A stretch of 64,000 bases of DNA from Enoplosus armatus (lineage: Eukaryota; Chordata; Actinopteri; Centrarchiformes; Enoplosidae), in assembly GCF_043641665.1 (NCBI RefSeq), contig NC_092203.1:7858067-7922066 (forward strand), in the 5' to 3' direction. Made by a program: the position numbers and the translations under genes. Of this stretch, positions 36,901 to 45,815 are shown piece after piece. Numbering within the stretch: position 1 is the first letter of the stretch; every line of letters starts with the position of its first letter. Below the pieces are notes generated by a model that worked only from the letters and a program-made list of their open reading frames with translations, had not been told where the DNA came from and did not search any database.

Positions 36901-39461
36901 GAGAGGGAAAAGCTGCATTAGATTTAAATGGTATTCACGCTTTGTGCCTCTAAAAACAGAAGAATCCAGTTAAAACTCTGTAAGATCTCCTTTTGGATTT
37001 TCCACATCACCCCTCATGGGAATCTGGCTAATAGAGTCCGTTCATGGTGCTGAGCCCGAGGATACAGCTCAGTGTTTTGAATGTTTTTCATTAATGCATA
37101 TGCTTAATATATTTAATAAAGAATTATTAAAACCAGGTAGCTAACGTTACCAAAGATTTACGTGATATATCTGTATCGCATGACACACAACACATCACAT
37201 CACTGAATAACAAAAAAAAAGCCTTCTTATGATGCAAGAAAAGTGCAAGCTAAAGTCAATATAAGTCAATACAACCCGACCACAGTAAGCCAACGGTGTC
37301 ACTTTAAGTGTAAAATAAATGTGGCTGTTAATGATAAAGAGTCCAATGTTTTGGATCTTTAAAATGTATTGCTCCTATTGTGCAGCCCCCCTGGCTGAGG
37401 TTTTAAGATAACATGCTCAGTTAATGAGCTAGCCTTCCACTTTCCCTCCCTGTGGGGAGAAAATGCCCAATCGAGTGCCAACGTTAGTGTGAGCTGCAGG
37501 CTTATCTGTTGATTCACGCGTTAGACTACACCTACTGCACAAATACACTGGAGGGCATTGTAACAGGAAAAAGACAGATTAGGTGAGTCAAGCTCAAAAG
37601 ACAATGCCTCCCTTATTTCACTGAGTCTGTGATAAGCACGGAAAACATTATAAGTCATTAATTCGGTTGGTTCACTTTCCTCGTTCTTCCTGTCTCTTCA
37701 TTTTTCATTTGAGCAGCTTTCCTCAACTCCTGCTCACCTCTCTTTTCCTTCTATCCCCTTACGCTCTCTTCCACCTCCACCTTCATCATTATTCCCAGTC
37801 CGGTCCTTGGCTGGCTCGCATTTCGCTCTTGTGACAGCAACCAAACAACATCAGCCTAGACAATAGTGTGTGAGAGTGTGTGTGAGTGCAGTATTAGTGT
37901 TTTGTGGCCATGCTGCTGCTGTCAGCTGATGCGTTCTGCTCTGTGGTCTGAGCAGTGACGTTGGAAGATGTTCCACAGAGATAGGACATTCAATTTGTGT
38001 GTGTCTGTGTGAAAGACTGAGGATAGAAAAAGATCCCTGTCATGAGGAGGACTGCTGCTGCTTTGTGGAGAACCACAAGCTCGCTGTTCTTACATCAATT
38101 TGAGAAGACATCAATTAAGGATTTTGGAAAAATGGTAAAGAAACAAACAAAAACACACATGCAGATGACATCCCTCATGCAGAGACCAGATCCCAGCCCT
38201 CTGTCAAACTGTCCACTCAACCACAGACACATCCTCAGGCACCGACACACTAACAACCACATACATTCTTGGCATTTGCACAAGAGCCAATTACGGCTCC
38301 CCGAACTGGCAGCTCTGGATGTTCTACAAGCCAGCTGAGACAGTAACTCGCAGGAATCTTTCTTAATTATCATCACAAAAACTCCCCAAATTCTAAGCTG
38401 ATAACACAGTGGCTGGGTTTTCTAAAGGCATGCAAATTGCAGAGGAGGGCATGAAATCAAACTCTCTGTCAGCTTGCGGTAGACATTAATTCAGAAATTC
38501 AGGACTACTCCCACCAGGAGATGACATACCAAAGCACCGCAGCACCGATGTCATTAAAGCTGCTGCCTGTGCAGCCTCTCAGAGGACCCCTTTCTCTAAA
38601 CAGCATTAGGAAGCTGCCGTACACAAACACATGCCTCAGACTCACTTATATGCAAGCATACACTCTCACTCGAGCTCACGCACAACTTCTCAGAGATTCA
38701 AAACACATGCGAATACTTAAGATGCCTGATCTGGGTGAATACAGGCTAGAATCTATAATCAGTGCACAGTTATGTATGTTTGTGACTGAGTAAATGAAAT
38801 AGAAAGATGCTAACGTGGGCGACATTATAATCGTGCCATAAGAGCATACATTTTTAGCATCAGCAGCCTTGGTGGGAGACCTGTCGGCATTAAACGAGCA
38901 GAGACTGGGACGCAGCGAGAGATAAAGCAGCAGTGTGTGTCTTTGTCTATGAGGCAGCAGGGATCTGTAGGTGTGGTGTGCTCAGACAGGAAACTGGCTT
39001 CAATCCCTCTTCCTGTGTATATCCAGGAAGTGGAGATATGAGATAAGACTCAAGGTTAATTGAACATATTGAGCCATCCTCTTGCATTTGGGACTGAGGA
39101 AAGAATATCTGAATATCCCCACTGATAAACCACATCTCTTGAGTTGTATTTGAAGATTTGCATCACTCACTGATGCTGGTGTGCAGCAGGCGGTTGATAA
39201 ATAGACAGATAATGGTCTTCATAATCACACACAAATATTACTCACCGATATCTGGAAGACTTCCTGTGTGTCATCGAGCATCTGAACCCTTAGGGAGACT
39301 TGTCGCCCTGGAGGCTGGGCAGGAGGACGCAGGCCTGGCTCCAGGGTGGACACCCCAAAACTTTCAGGGGCACCCAGCCTCTGTCCGGCTGCAGACGGCC
39401 TGTCGGCTGGTTCGACCATGGTGACAGACGCTACAGTAAGGGGCTCCCGAGCTGCAGGCAC
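313..39461 (-). CDS. farp1: farp1, FERM/RhoGEF/PH protein (gene-level entry, 3' end outside window)
   Basis: Twenty-two coding exons on the minus strand join in phase. They encode an N-terminal FERM domain (exons 2-11), a FERM-adjacent segment (10-12), a low-complexity linker (13-14), a DH RhoGEF domain (15-20) and most of the first PH domain (20-23). The end of PH1 and the second PH domain lie beyond position 1. FARP1 was chosen over FARP2 because of the peptides [19 protein letters not shown] and [23 protein letters not shown], the last two being close to human FARP1. A few N-terminal residues (GVSTLEPG) are FARP2-like. The family binds the membrane through FERM and PH domains and acts on Rho GTPases in dendrites and synapses. 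Exon 13 carries its own stop, so a short form of 907 residues (from the second ATG) is predicted beside the long form. Human FARP1 is about 1045 residues. Confidence 0.93.
634..723 (-). CDS. farp1: farp1 exon 22: PH1
   Basis: Thirty full codons, acceptor CTGTAG and donor [26 protein letters not shown] then [10 protein letters not shown]. It matches FNDVLLYTSRGLTASNQFKV in human. Confidence 0.96.
830..898 (-). CDS. farp1: farp1 exon 21: start of PH1
   Basis: Twenty-three full codons, acceptor TTACAG and donor [26 protein letters not shown] then FFL. Nearly identical to the human FARP1 PH1 start. Confidence 0.97.
1049..1179 (-). CDS. farp1: farp1 exon 20: end of DH domain
   Basis: A 131-nt exon, acceptor CTTCAG and donor GTCAGA. 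The peptide includes [40 protein letters not shown] and PGR, the last DH helix leading into PH1. Confidence 0.96.
1301..1476 (-). CDS. farp1: farp1 exon 19: DH domain
   Basis: A 176-nt exon, acceptor CCTCAG and donor GTACAC. The peptide contains [40 protein letters not shown] and [10 protein letters not shown]. It is the central DH helix region ([30 protein letters not shown] in human). Confidence 0.96.
1722..1783 (-). CDS. farp1: farp1 exon 18: DH domain
   Basis: A 62-nt exon, donor GTAGGT, encoding [20 protein letters not shown] and the first two bases of Arg. The acceptor region reads CAGCAG, so a three-base shift of the start is possible. KHSE..xELE fits the family. Confidence 0.9.
1973..2054 (-). 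CDS. farp1: farp1 exon 17: DH domain
   Basis: An 82-nt exon, acceptor CTCTCAG and donor GTAACT, encoding [20 protein letters not shown] then KNIQGLR. It matches the FARP1 segment around DYQRIGDVMLKNIQG. Confidence 0.95.
2218..2284. repeat. (TG)n microsatellite
   Basis: About 33 perfect TG units inside farp1 intron 16; CA repeat in the sense of farp1. Confidence 0.99.
2833..2966 (-). CDS. farp1: farp1 exon 16: DH domain
   Basis: A 134-nt exon, donor GTCAGT. The peptide is [44 protein letters not shown], followed by a split Trp codon. It aligns with the FARP1 DH segment that includes PLHKFHTNFLKEIEQRLALW. Confidence 0.95.
3175..3424 (+). repeat. Dispersed fish repeat, copy 1 (AATCG/GTTGCAGCCC family)
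   Basis: Contains ATCGATTAGTCGA at one end and AATAATCGATAGTTGCAGCC at the other, with TTTGGACTGTTG inside. This is a short interspersed element type common in fish genomes; I cannot name the family. Confidence 0.8.
3687..3710. repeat. (AC)n microsatellite
   Basis: Twelve AC units in farp1 intron 15. Confidence 0.95.
4651..4880. repeat. Degenerate 42-bp minisatellite
   Basis: Five diverged units start with TCCCAA/TTCCA near 4651, 4692, 4754, 4797 and 4839, continue with (A)GGCTTT.AAA..ACCA and end in CTCAC or CAG. The last three are spaced 42-43 bp. The second unit carries an extra segment. Confidence 0.75.
5146..5235 (-). CDS. farp1: farp1 exon 15: start of DH domain
   Basis: Thirty full codons, acceptor GTCCAG and donor [26 protein letters not shown] then [10 protein letters not shown]. 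This is conserved region 1 of the Dbl-homology domain ([10 protein letters not shown]). Confidence 0.97.
5348..5550 (-). CDS. farp1: farp1 exon 14: linker before the DH domain
   Basis: A 203-nt exon, acceptor CCCCAG and donor GTGAGC. It begins in phase 1 (codon completed as Glu: [11 protein letters not shown]) and ends [20 protein letters not shown] then EEARRK. This corresponds to the human FARP1 stretch SPLISPLLNDQ..TDDEDEGRRK directly before the DH domain. Confidence 0.93.
6192..6250. repeat. Dispersed fish repeat, copy 2 (fragment)
   Basis: Fragment with GACTAATCGATTAATCAAC and TTTCAGCTCTAG, the terminal part of the same family. Confidence 0.65.
6909..10877 (-). other. Putative 3' UTR of the short farp1 form, otherwise intron 13
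   Basis: No exon is recognised between 5551 and 10877. If exon 13 ends a transcript, this AT-rich stretch would be its 3' UTR. Minus-strand AATAAA signals are visible at 7165-7170 and 6909-6914. It contains a 10-bp stem-loop at 10161-10188 and a fish dispersed repeat near 8740-8945. The true poly(A) site cannot be decided from sequence alone. Confidence 0.35.
8740..8945 (+). repeat. GCTAACATG-rich dispersed fish repeat
   Basis: Recurrent GCTAACAT and GCTAATTAGC words, ending in CAAAGTACAGCTGAGGCTGA and ACCAAAGTATTGG. This layout recurs across fish genomes to my knowledge; the family name is not known to me. Confidence 0.75.
10878..12431 (-). CDS. farp1: farp1 exon 13: giant exon with in-frame stop, FRMD7-like tail
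   Basis: The acceptor is CGCAG next to 12431 and the phase-0 frame stays open for 517 codons to TGA at 10878-10880. The peptide is rich in Ser, Asn, His and Gln, with an 8-Gln run, an SDTESD acidic patch, and a C-terminus containing [20 protein letters not shown] followed by acidic residues and [11 protein letters not shown]. That end resembles the end of FRMD7 as I recall it (SDSESE, then [20 protein letters not shown], then YFN). Read to its stop, the exon yields a FERM+FA protein without DH or PH. Two phase-1 donors inside it (intron side of 10952 and of 11912) would instead join exon 14 in frame. Its use as terminal, internal or both is inference. Confidence 0.88.
   Translation of the reverse strand, partial: SAMSVQLADQPDSARPGRPAESNGSKEPPAATSSTNGYHDIPAAPGSDPTRSRQNHHGTGSAPDPQFLNPGPSCRANKGSSSSIPYIDCSDIDSECDVTKNSRATRGHSNANDSNADEPCVYNNKHGGSSRNGGQAGSLFGVVNGFYHTNHQGLMQQHQQQVIMGQQQQQQQQGMLGNRSTVDQSPVSNKFNVSHELTDDEILHNGGSFHGHLPLHSTLLDEILQGRDKRGAATGRPLGTGTRSQCSSPVISSFHHRTNSLSHAEMTNGHGQPRSASRWDDGGHYFTKRPGVVPVETPTVPPPSHPPNHYGSYSPITSNRTPPLFAKPYNNNNMRNRSDTDPFILSQLTSTPIHHHDPHRSGLHAQAPCSAPMERRMIITNGNHAGNLLVPGQARSNTVQRLFGRQGKPGNNPTRNNNLNQPVQMIDGSTSSGTDTSDTESDTGSSAYSQPLMYGNPAAVSSMNSVNSNGVNSSPLPRSKFSFGSLQLEEGEDGEGEEEEGCYRFNEEDIGGRVFSC
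11914..11937. repeat. farp1: CAG repeat encoding polyglutamine in farp1 exon 13
   Basis: On the minus strand seven CAG and one CAA give eight Gln; a second short Gln run (QQHQQQ) lies nearby. Confidence 0.95.
12810..12885 (-). CDS. farp1: farp1 exon 12: KHSKI segment
   Basis: A 76-nt exon encoding [20 protein letters not shown] and QVPKE, acceptor TTCCAG and donor GTGATA. It ends in phase 0. That joins in frame to exon 13 but not directly to exon 14, which needs phase 1. Confidence 0.92.
13021..13089 (-). CDS. farp1: farp1 exon 11: FERM-adjacent (FA) region
   Basis: A 69-nt exon encoding [20 protein letters not shown] and FE, with split codons at both ends. Donor GTGAAG. GRTQKQ..DYVK..x.KK..FER is the FARP/FRMD7 FERM-adjacent signature. 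Confidence 0.95.
13185..13351 (-). CDS. farp1: farp1 exon 10: end of FERM F3 and start of FERM-adjacent region
   Basis: A 167-nt exon encoding [39 protein letters not shown] and [11 protein letters not shown]. Donor GTAAGG. The acceptor is a tandem CAGCAG, so the first codon (Gln) may be optional; without it the loop has the same length as in human FARP1. Confidence 0.96.
13478..13573 (-). CDS. farp1: farp1 exon 9: FERM F3 lobe
   Basis: Thirty-two full codons, phase 0 on both sides, donor GTAAGT. The peptide is [20 protein letters not shown] then [12 protein letters not shown]. [23 protein letters not shown] is a FARP/FRMD7 family signature. Confidence 0.96.
13932..14079 (-). CDS. farp1: farp1 exon 8: FERM F2/F3
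   Basis: A 148-nt exon, acceptor CCACAG and donor GTAAAA. The peptide is [20 protein letters not shown] followed by [20 protein letters not shown] and AHTGVLVFQ. It is among the most conserved parts of FARP1 and enters the PTB/PH-like F3 lobe. Confidence 0.96.
15320..15532 (+). repeat. Dispersed fish repeat, copy 3
   Basis: Shares TTTGGATTTTGGACTGTTGC, then GAAGACGTCACCTTAGGCTC and the TTGTGATAGGCATTTTTCAC end with the other copies. Confidence 0.75.
15715..15829 (-). CDS. farp1: farp1 exon 7: FERM F2 lobe
   Basis: A 115-nt exon, acceptor CACCAG and donor GTAAGT. It completes SEIGDFDE, then [15 protein letters not shown] and CHRKHV. The spacing agrees with the FARP1 segment NKYIPQQDALEDKI. 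The TQSWQHLLH stretch departs from the mammalian sequence. Confidence 0.93.
16900..16997 (-). CDS. farp1: farp1 exon 6: FERM F2 lobe
   Basis: A 98-nt exon encoding [20 protein letters not shown] and [12 protein letters not shown], acceptor CTCCAG and donor GTGAGT. It corresponds to the FERM F2 (acyl-CoA-binding-like) helices; RYLFALQ is a hallmark of FERM domains. Confidence 0.95.
19617..19695 (-). CDS. farp1: farp1 exon 5: FERM F1/F2 junction
   Basis: A 79-nt exon encoding [20 protein letters not shown] and LEELT, acceptor CATCAG and donor GTAAGT. [16 protein letters not shown] is nearly invariant in FARP1. A run of ten C (minus-strand sense) lies just upstream of the acceptor. Confidence 0.95.
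19912..19954 (-). CDS. farp1: farp1 exon 4: FERM F1 lobe
   Basis: This 43-nt exon encodes [14 protein letters not shown] plus the first base of the next Arg codon. Donor GTAAGT. It is phase-compatible with exons 3 and 5 and matches the FARP1 segment [15 protein letters not shown]. Confidence 0.94.
20963..21067 (-). CDS. farp1: farp1 exon 3: FERM F1 lobe
   Basis: The exon holds 35 full codons, phase 0 on both sides, acceptor TTCCAG and donor GTGAGA. The peptide runs from [20 protein letters not shown] through [15 protein letters not shown], a typical FERM F1 segment with the [13 protein letters not shown] signature of FARP proteins. Confidence 0.95.
21564..21649. repeat. (GT)n microsatellite
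   Basis: A perfect 86-bp GT tract about 500 bp upstream (in farp1 sense) of exon 3, within intron 2; CA in farp1 RNA. Confidence 0.99.
27457..27489. repeat. C23 followed by A10 homopolymers
   Basis: Twenty-three consecutive C then ten A. In the farp1 RNA this is U10 G23. Length is prone to sequencing error. Confidence 0.9.
29362..29396. repeat. (GT)n microsatellite
   Basis: About 17 GT units in farp1 intron 2. Confidence 0.98.
33921..33948. repeat. (CA)n microsatellite
   Basis: Fourteen CA units in farp1 intron 2, next to a short G run. Confidence 0.97.
34095..34135. repeat. GAGAA-type pentanucleotide repeat
   Basis: Eight or so tandem purine-only units related to AGAGA, with one variant unit. 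Confidence 0.9.
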
Positions 39462-39473
39462 CTCTGTTCACGT
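39246..39473 (-). CDS. farp1: farp1 exon 2: start codon and beginning of FERM
   Basis: The acceptor is at 39474-39475 and the donor GTGAGT begins just below 39246. Two in-frame ATGs occur, at 39459-39461 and 39417-39419. The second gives MVEPADRP followed by [16 protein letters not shown], which aligns with the human FARP1 N-terminus, so it is the likelier conserved start. The exon ends with [13 protein letters not shown], the first strand of the FERM F1 lobe. Confidence 0.92.
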
Positions 39474-41264
39474 CTGGAAGGAGAAAGGAAAGAATAGTTT
39501 TAGATTTCAAAATGTGGGGTTGCAGTTTGTGTCCTTTTATGTGCTTCGAGCCAACAATCTGTTCAGTCTGTGATTTTTGCTATTTTAATCTTAAACACAT
39601 AGTATGCAGTTTTAAGCCAGTAGGATCAGGCATTTCCTCCAACATCCAATCTTCTACATAGGCCCTCATCCTAAATAGCACAGTTACATCACATCCTGTG
39701 CGTTGGTATTCCTGTATTCTTTTTATAGGAATTGCCAAATGCCTTTTGTGGGTGTTTGATAGATGAAAACAAATATTTGCATTTTGAGAAAAAATAGGCC
39801 AAATTAGATGGTCCAGAGAACATTTCTAGGAGAAACTTTCTTAAATGTGGAGACAAAATAAAAAATACAACATTTGTCTCATATGTAAAAAGTGAGTAAG
39901 AGGTTCTGTTGCGTCGATGAAGAAAACTTTGCTTGGAGGGAAAGTTTGTGCTTAATTAGTCCAAGAAATGTGCGAAAGATCTGGCGTTTTATTCAGTCGA
40001 GGTTAAACTGGCCTTGCACAAAGTCAAAACCAGACCAGACATTTAGGCATTTTTCAGTGGTGATTTTATATTGGTCAGGATGATGAAACGAGTGTATAAA
40101 CCACAGACTAGAACAGCCTCATACAGTGTGACAGCTAAACTTAGAGAGTTTGACCGATGGACAAAGACGCAGGCAGACATGTCTCACACCTTTGCTAGAC
40201 ACACACGTATTCCAGCTGCAGCACATGCAGGTGGGATTTACTGCGTTTCCTACAAACCAAACACAGAGCTCTGTTTAAAGACCAGTTCAGACTTGAATCA
40301 AAGCTTCACAAGTAGGGCAGATGAGATACGGTCTGAGAACACACAAAGACACTCACCCCCTCCCCTCTCTCTCTCTTCTCACAGACGCATACACAAACTT
40401 TTCAGCGCCCCCACCTCCACCCCACACTTGATAAACCTCAACCTCAGACAATAAATACGCTCTCAGACGGTTGGTGACATCACTGCTGAGGAATGTTTTA
40501 CAAGACAGTCAAGGGGGCAATGCAGGGATGAGGGTCACACACACACAAACACACAGTGGTTTTCATGTGTGTGTGAGGGCATGGGCAGAGTACAGGACCA
40601 TGAGAATGAAACAAAGACACCTCTCAGATCCCTTTTTCTTTGTTTTCTCTGGGGTGAAATCGCTGTTTTGTCCAACATTTGGCCCAGAGTCATTACCCCA
40701 TTAACTGTCAATAAATCAATATGCCATTAGGGACCTACTGGACATCTTGCTGATTAACAGGTCTTTCTTTGTAGTCACAGGCTAGAATCCTCTGTCTTCT
40801 CCAAAGCAGCATACATCCTCATTTAAGAACACACACACTCCATTCAGCCAGGCCGATATTAGCTTATTGCAGATATATCAGTATTGTTGCATTTGTCGGC
40901 CACTCAGTCTGTATCTTGGTCAAAATTATTTTAGAAAAACAAAGCTAAGGAATCAAAGACTCCATGACTCCACCGTGTATACGAGTGGGTGGATGTCCAA
41001 TCTACAAATACAGCATGTCATCGGGTTGATGGGGCTGATTCCGAAGTCTCCTCCATATGTGCCGAGAAATACAGCTTTCTTCAGCCCAAATCTGGAGAAT
41101 AAAACTGCTGTATAATTTGCGGTCTTTTGTAGACTATCCTAAAATTCACTGCGAGCCATTCACTTTTCTCTGTGAAGCTAAAAGACGGGAAGTAAAATGA
41201 CACTATGGTGAAGCCTCAGTGCACCAGAGGAGAGGGTGCAGGTTCAGCCTACAGAGTAGAGCAG

Positions 41265-41525
41265 AAACAATTCATCAAATTGAGAAAATTGACCTGTAAC
41301 TGTCATTATAATTGATGAATTGATGAAGTAATTTAACCACTCACTCATTCCAGCTTCTCCAATGTGAGGGTTTCTCTGCTTTATATTATTAAATTAAATA
41401 TTTGTGATTTTGGATTGTCGGTCAGACAAAAACAGCTACTTCCAGACGTCATTTGGGCATTAAGAAATAGTGACGTCAGTTTTTATTGACTTTATAAACC
41501 AACTGATTGATTGAGAAAACAACCA
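41265..41525 (+). repeat. Dispersed fish repeat, copy 4
   Basis: Shares TTTTGGATTGTCGGTCAGAC, the CCAGACGTCA block and the ACCAACTGATTGATTGAGAA end. It lies in farp1 intron 1. Confidence 0.7.
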
Positions 41526-43149
41526 GCAGAGTCTTCAGTCCTCCGATGGCCAGATAGACCAAAGGAAGAGGCCCCGGAAATGGCACACAGCCAATGAATG
41601 CCTAGAAGCTCCAGGGGAGCTGCTCTGTAGCTGACCTCTGACCTCAGTGGGAAAGTGGACTTGTGAAAAGGAAAGCGTTCTTCTTCCTGCATTAATAACC
41701 ACAAAAATAAACCGTGTACTCCTCATGGAAACAAAATGAATAATAATAATGTGCATCTGCAAAGAAACTCTACAGACAACTTCCCCCTCTGTGCTTTCAC
41801 ACCTAATCTAGCCTTTTATTTCCATGGTGAGTTTAACTAATCCACCTGCACACATTAACAGGTACCTCTCTTCACCTCAGTGACAAAAGCTGCGACTGGA
41901 AATTGGAGCCTGGCCAAGGAAGTGAGCTGACAATAAAAGGGACCTGACATTCAAGTTACTCATTACACCTGTGGGAACATTCGCTTGTTCTTGTGTGCTA
42001 TTTCCCCACTGCACTGACATGAACGCTCTGCTCGGCTGTTCATTTGTAGCTCAGTGTCAGCTAGTTTGGTATCTGTCTGAGACGTTCTTTCAAAAAAAAG
42101 ACTAAATATTTTCAATGCAATCTTGACAAAAAGCTCCTCCTCCAAGAAGGGCTTGAATAAGGAAACCCTACACTCAGTTAGGATCGCCTACTTGTCTCTC
42201 CATGTGTCACCCTTCAAAGCAAAACAAGTGTCAACTCAGAGCCGGTTTCAAAGCTCTACCTAATCATTCAGTAACAAGCAGGTGCCAATTACCCTGACAA
42301 ACATCAGTAGGTCATATTCTGCAGACAGCAGGGTTGCTTTGCTGCCTGCACGTCTTCATTCTCTCAACACAAACTCATCCACAGATTCAATTTCAGGCTT
42401 TTTACTTCCACAGTTCATTCTATGAGTTTTCCCTCATAAAGAAAATAATACATGGTGAGAGGATTGATTTAAAACCTTGAGAATAAACACACTAGTGGTC
42501 CTCTACTTTGGATCAATTTCACAACTGGAGGGTGGAAATTTGGAAGCAGAAGTTTCATCATCTCCTCAGTAGGAGCTGGGGATTATACATGGAGTTAGTT
42601 GAGCAAGAGAGGAATACAGAGCGAGCTGGTCGCACGGGCACAAAGGAAGCCACTGTGGGAGCTTCCAGCAGCGGGGCTTTAACTCGGAGGGACCGAGGCC
42701 TCTCAACCAGCCTTTGAACTGGTGTTGGTGAAAGTTTCCCAAGGGTTGGAGAGAGGGAGGCCAGGCTCTGGCTATCAGATGATGAGTGTGTGCATCCACA
42801 GAGAAAGCTTTATAATTTACAGGCATTAAGGAGGTCACAAATCTGGTTTTAATCCTATTTGTATTAAGAATGAATAAATCAAGACAACACATATGTTAAC
42901 GTGAAGATGAACCATTACATAATCTGGGTTAGAATATTCACATGGAGGTCTCACAATCAACACTTTGAAAAAGGGGATGATCAAAGCAACATGAGATAAA
43001 GAAACTAAATCATGCCAAAAAAAACCCAGAAACTTACGGAGCTATAAAAAGAGGATCAGTGGTCACAAACGGAAACTAACTAAAAACAGGATGTGATGGA
43101 CACACTGTATGCGACATAGGGGGTTTTACTGCTACACTGCAAAGCTAAA

Positions 43150-43365
43150 TCTGCAGCAGTGTTTCGGTTAATCTGATTATTATCATTCTTTTAGCCTATA
43201 AAATGGCAGAAAATGGTAAAAAAATAAACAAAAAATTATAAAGCCCAAGGTGATGTCTTTAAATATCTTGTTCTGTCTGACCAACAGTCCAAACCCCAAA
43301 CACATTCATTTTACTCCTAGTAAACTAATTTAAAAGACAAAAGAAACCAGCAAAAAGTCACATTA
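43150..43365 (-). repeat. Dispersed fish repeat, copy 5 (reverse)
   Basis: Reverse orientation, with GTCTGACCAACAGTCCAAAC and AAGCCCAAGGTGATGTCTTT. Confidence 0.7.
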
Positions 43366-44671
43366 GAGAAGCCAGAACCAGTGATGCTAAGGACCGTAAA
43401 GGGAGTACATCCATTACCTGATTGTGTTCGCATTGAATTCACAGCGACTTATTGTATACTATCGGACTAAAAATGACACCCAGAGCTGTTAACTACAACC
43501 TGACAAGCACAGGTGAGGGCAAGATCAAGGCCACGACACAGCATGCCCACACCGGCCGAGCTTGATACCGTGTTTTATCAAGGTGACACTCCCCACCCGC
43601 CGAGCCATTAAGCTGCTCTACTGCCCCCAGGAGAGTTTCTATTGTGAGGTTATGTGTGTGTGTGTGAGACAGAAGGAGTGTAACACCAATTCTCCTGGTG
43701 CTGTGGGCGTGATATTGATTGCAAAAGTGAATTGGCAACAGGGCAGCATAGTGATTAAGAAGACCTTGCTTTAATTACAACACCCATGCAACCATTAGCA
43801 AAATGAAGTGCCTATGAGCGAGACAATGCTGCTTCCCAAGTGACCCTGTGCTCTGACCTCACCCTGAGAGAGGGGGTGCGAAAAGAGCACATGTCCCCCT
43901 AAGATCAATAAAGGAAAGGGATTTGTTTGTCACCTCATAGGTGCCATACATACAGTCTCAAGGGGGTGGGTAGACTTGCTTGTGACAATACCAAGCACCC
44001 AGACACACCTCTATATAAAGCACGCACATCAAGAGTCCAGTTGGCAGAGTGCAAACTCCAGGATGTAGGTTAGCAGAGTAATCCTTTAGGCCAGAGTAAA
44101 GATGTCAGTAGGCTAAGGCAACCTGATCACACTCAAGGGACAATGTGTGTGTGTGTGTGTGCTCAATATTAATGTGCATTGACAATGACGAGCTAAGCCT
44201 ATTGTAAGGTTTGGTGAATGGAAAGGCAGCAGGGAATAACTGAGGAGAGAAGCTGGAGGAAAAAAAATCCACAATATAAAACATCACCCAAAGTACATTC
44301 CAGTTAAAGACACAATATTAACTTTGTAAAAACAAACGTTGCAATAGTCCTACATGTAAATGTTTGCAGCACTTATTGGAGAAGGCTATCCTTGTCTTTC
44401 ATTAAGCTTACAGTAAAAGAAGCTCTGTGCTGGACCTCCTAAAGCTCAGCCGATTAGGAAAATGAACAGGCTGCTTGCAATCGAAGCGAGCTTATACTTA
44501 AGACATCGGGCTCATCAAACATCACGCACTCTAAAGCGTCTAGTCTTTAAACTGGAAACGTATACTGCAATGAAACTGGCTGAATCGAAACACAAGTGAG
44601 CACTCCACCGGGAATACCAGAGGGGCTACGTGTAACCTCGCTTCATAATCCGGATAGCATGATTTCCTTAC

Positions 44672-44950
44672 CCCCCCTCTTTCTTCAGGATCCACAGATT
44701 GTCCGTCCGTAAGAGCTTTTATTTCCAGCGCAGACGGTAAATCCCACACAGTGCTGCGCTGCGGCTAAGTTTTAGGGGAATAAGTCCTCTCTTCGCAGCC
44801 GAACCGCTCCCTCTCAGGTGGGACGTGGTTTCCGTGTGGTAGCCATTGAAACAAATGTGGGAAACCGTGCATTGAGCTCTACAGTGGAACAATAAAGAGC
44901 GACACACCGCCTCCAGCACGGGCACCCCGGCACTACAGTGTCAAGCAGAG
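44672..44950 (-). promoter_or_regulatory. farp1: Candidate farp1 promoter and noncoding exon 1
   Basis: The coding exon at 39246-39473 begins with a splice acceptor (TTCCAG, read on the minus strand), so an upstream noncoding exon must exist. A minus-strand donor GTAAGG lies just below 44672. The sequence above it, to about 44.95 kb, is richer in G+C and CpG than its surroundings. The transcription start is not visible, so the upper limit is a guess. The exon assignment is inference. Confidence 0.45.
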
Positions 44951-45805
44951 GGAGAGGGCGGCCAGGGCGGTTAAACAGCGCCACCTCATGGTGGTTTGGG
45001 GAAATGGCGATGTGGATGCAAATGGTTTGCATCAATAAGATTAGGAACTAGGAATTAAGAACTTCCCTTTTCATGCATTTGACAGTGGAATATACATCAG
45101 TGACACGACCATTATTAATTCAAAATGCTCAAATAAATATAGCCTCTCAGAAGTACTGTCATACAAGATGTGTCTTTTACCTCTATGGACAGTTAATCTG
45201 GTATAAAATATGGTTAATGTGTGATAAATATTGTGTTAGTAATAAACTATGAGAGGGTTTGTTTTGGGAGTTCGTACATGATACCCAGTAGAACATGTGC
45301 TGTAAATATTCTTAAGATTTCTGTGGATTAGAATAAAAGTCGTTGTTTTTACACAACAATATTCTTTTTTTCCCCTCAACCAAAGTTTGGACACTGTTGT
45401 CAAGAACTATCTGAATGGCACCACAATTACACATGTTTAAAACAAGAGGGAAGCTATATTTTTTTTGTTAAAAATAGCTAGTAATAAAGACAATTTGAAA
45501 GCAGAACCTTTATTTGAAATGGAGTAGGTTTACATTGCAGTGTTGCTACTTTTACTAAAGTATCTGACTACTTCTTCCACCATTGCTGGTAGAATTAGCC
45601 ATTCTGCATATATAATATGTACATGTTCTGCTAATTTAAAAAGTACAGCATTTGCATTGAATGCTCTCGCCTGTTTTTCGTTTTTAATATTTTATCTCGT
45701 CTTGAAACTGATGTTATATACCGTAAGAAAAACAGTAGACTACTTTCAGGTTTCACTTGAAGCAGGTCAGATTGTGCTTTATTTAGGAGTCTATGGTGAT
45801 TGTAC

Positions 45806-45809
45806 AAAA
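45806..45809 (-). terminator. RNA polymerase III terminator of tRNA-Ile
   Basis: A run of four T on the minus strand six bases beyond the tRNA 3' end, the usual Pol III stop signal. Confidence 0.75.
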
Positions 45810-45815
45810 CGGAAT

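Larger units (their letters stand above)
21068..39245 (-). other. farp1 intron 2 (18 kb), no gene recognised
   Basis: The long intron separates the start-codon exon from the FERM exons. It holds microsatellites ((TG)n at 21564-21649, 22568-22591, 29362-29396; (AC)n at 33921-33948), a GAGAA repeat at 34095-34135 and a C23/A10 run at 27457-27489. Short open frames on both strands match no family that I recognise and lack flanking splice signals in phase with a neighbour. Confidence 0.7.
39474..44671 (-). other. farp1 intron 1 (5' UTR intron)
   Basis: Noncoding sequence with two copies of the AATCG-type dispersed repeat (about 41265-41525 and 43150-43365). No coding exon recognised. Confidence 0.5.

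Noticed and set aside
313..39461. Assignment as farp2
   Set aside because: The DH start [12 protein letters not shown], the PH1 start [15 protein letters not shown] and the QRSPGKV segment follow FARP1; only a few N-terminal and linker residues are FARP2-like.
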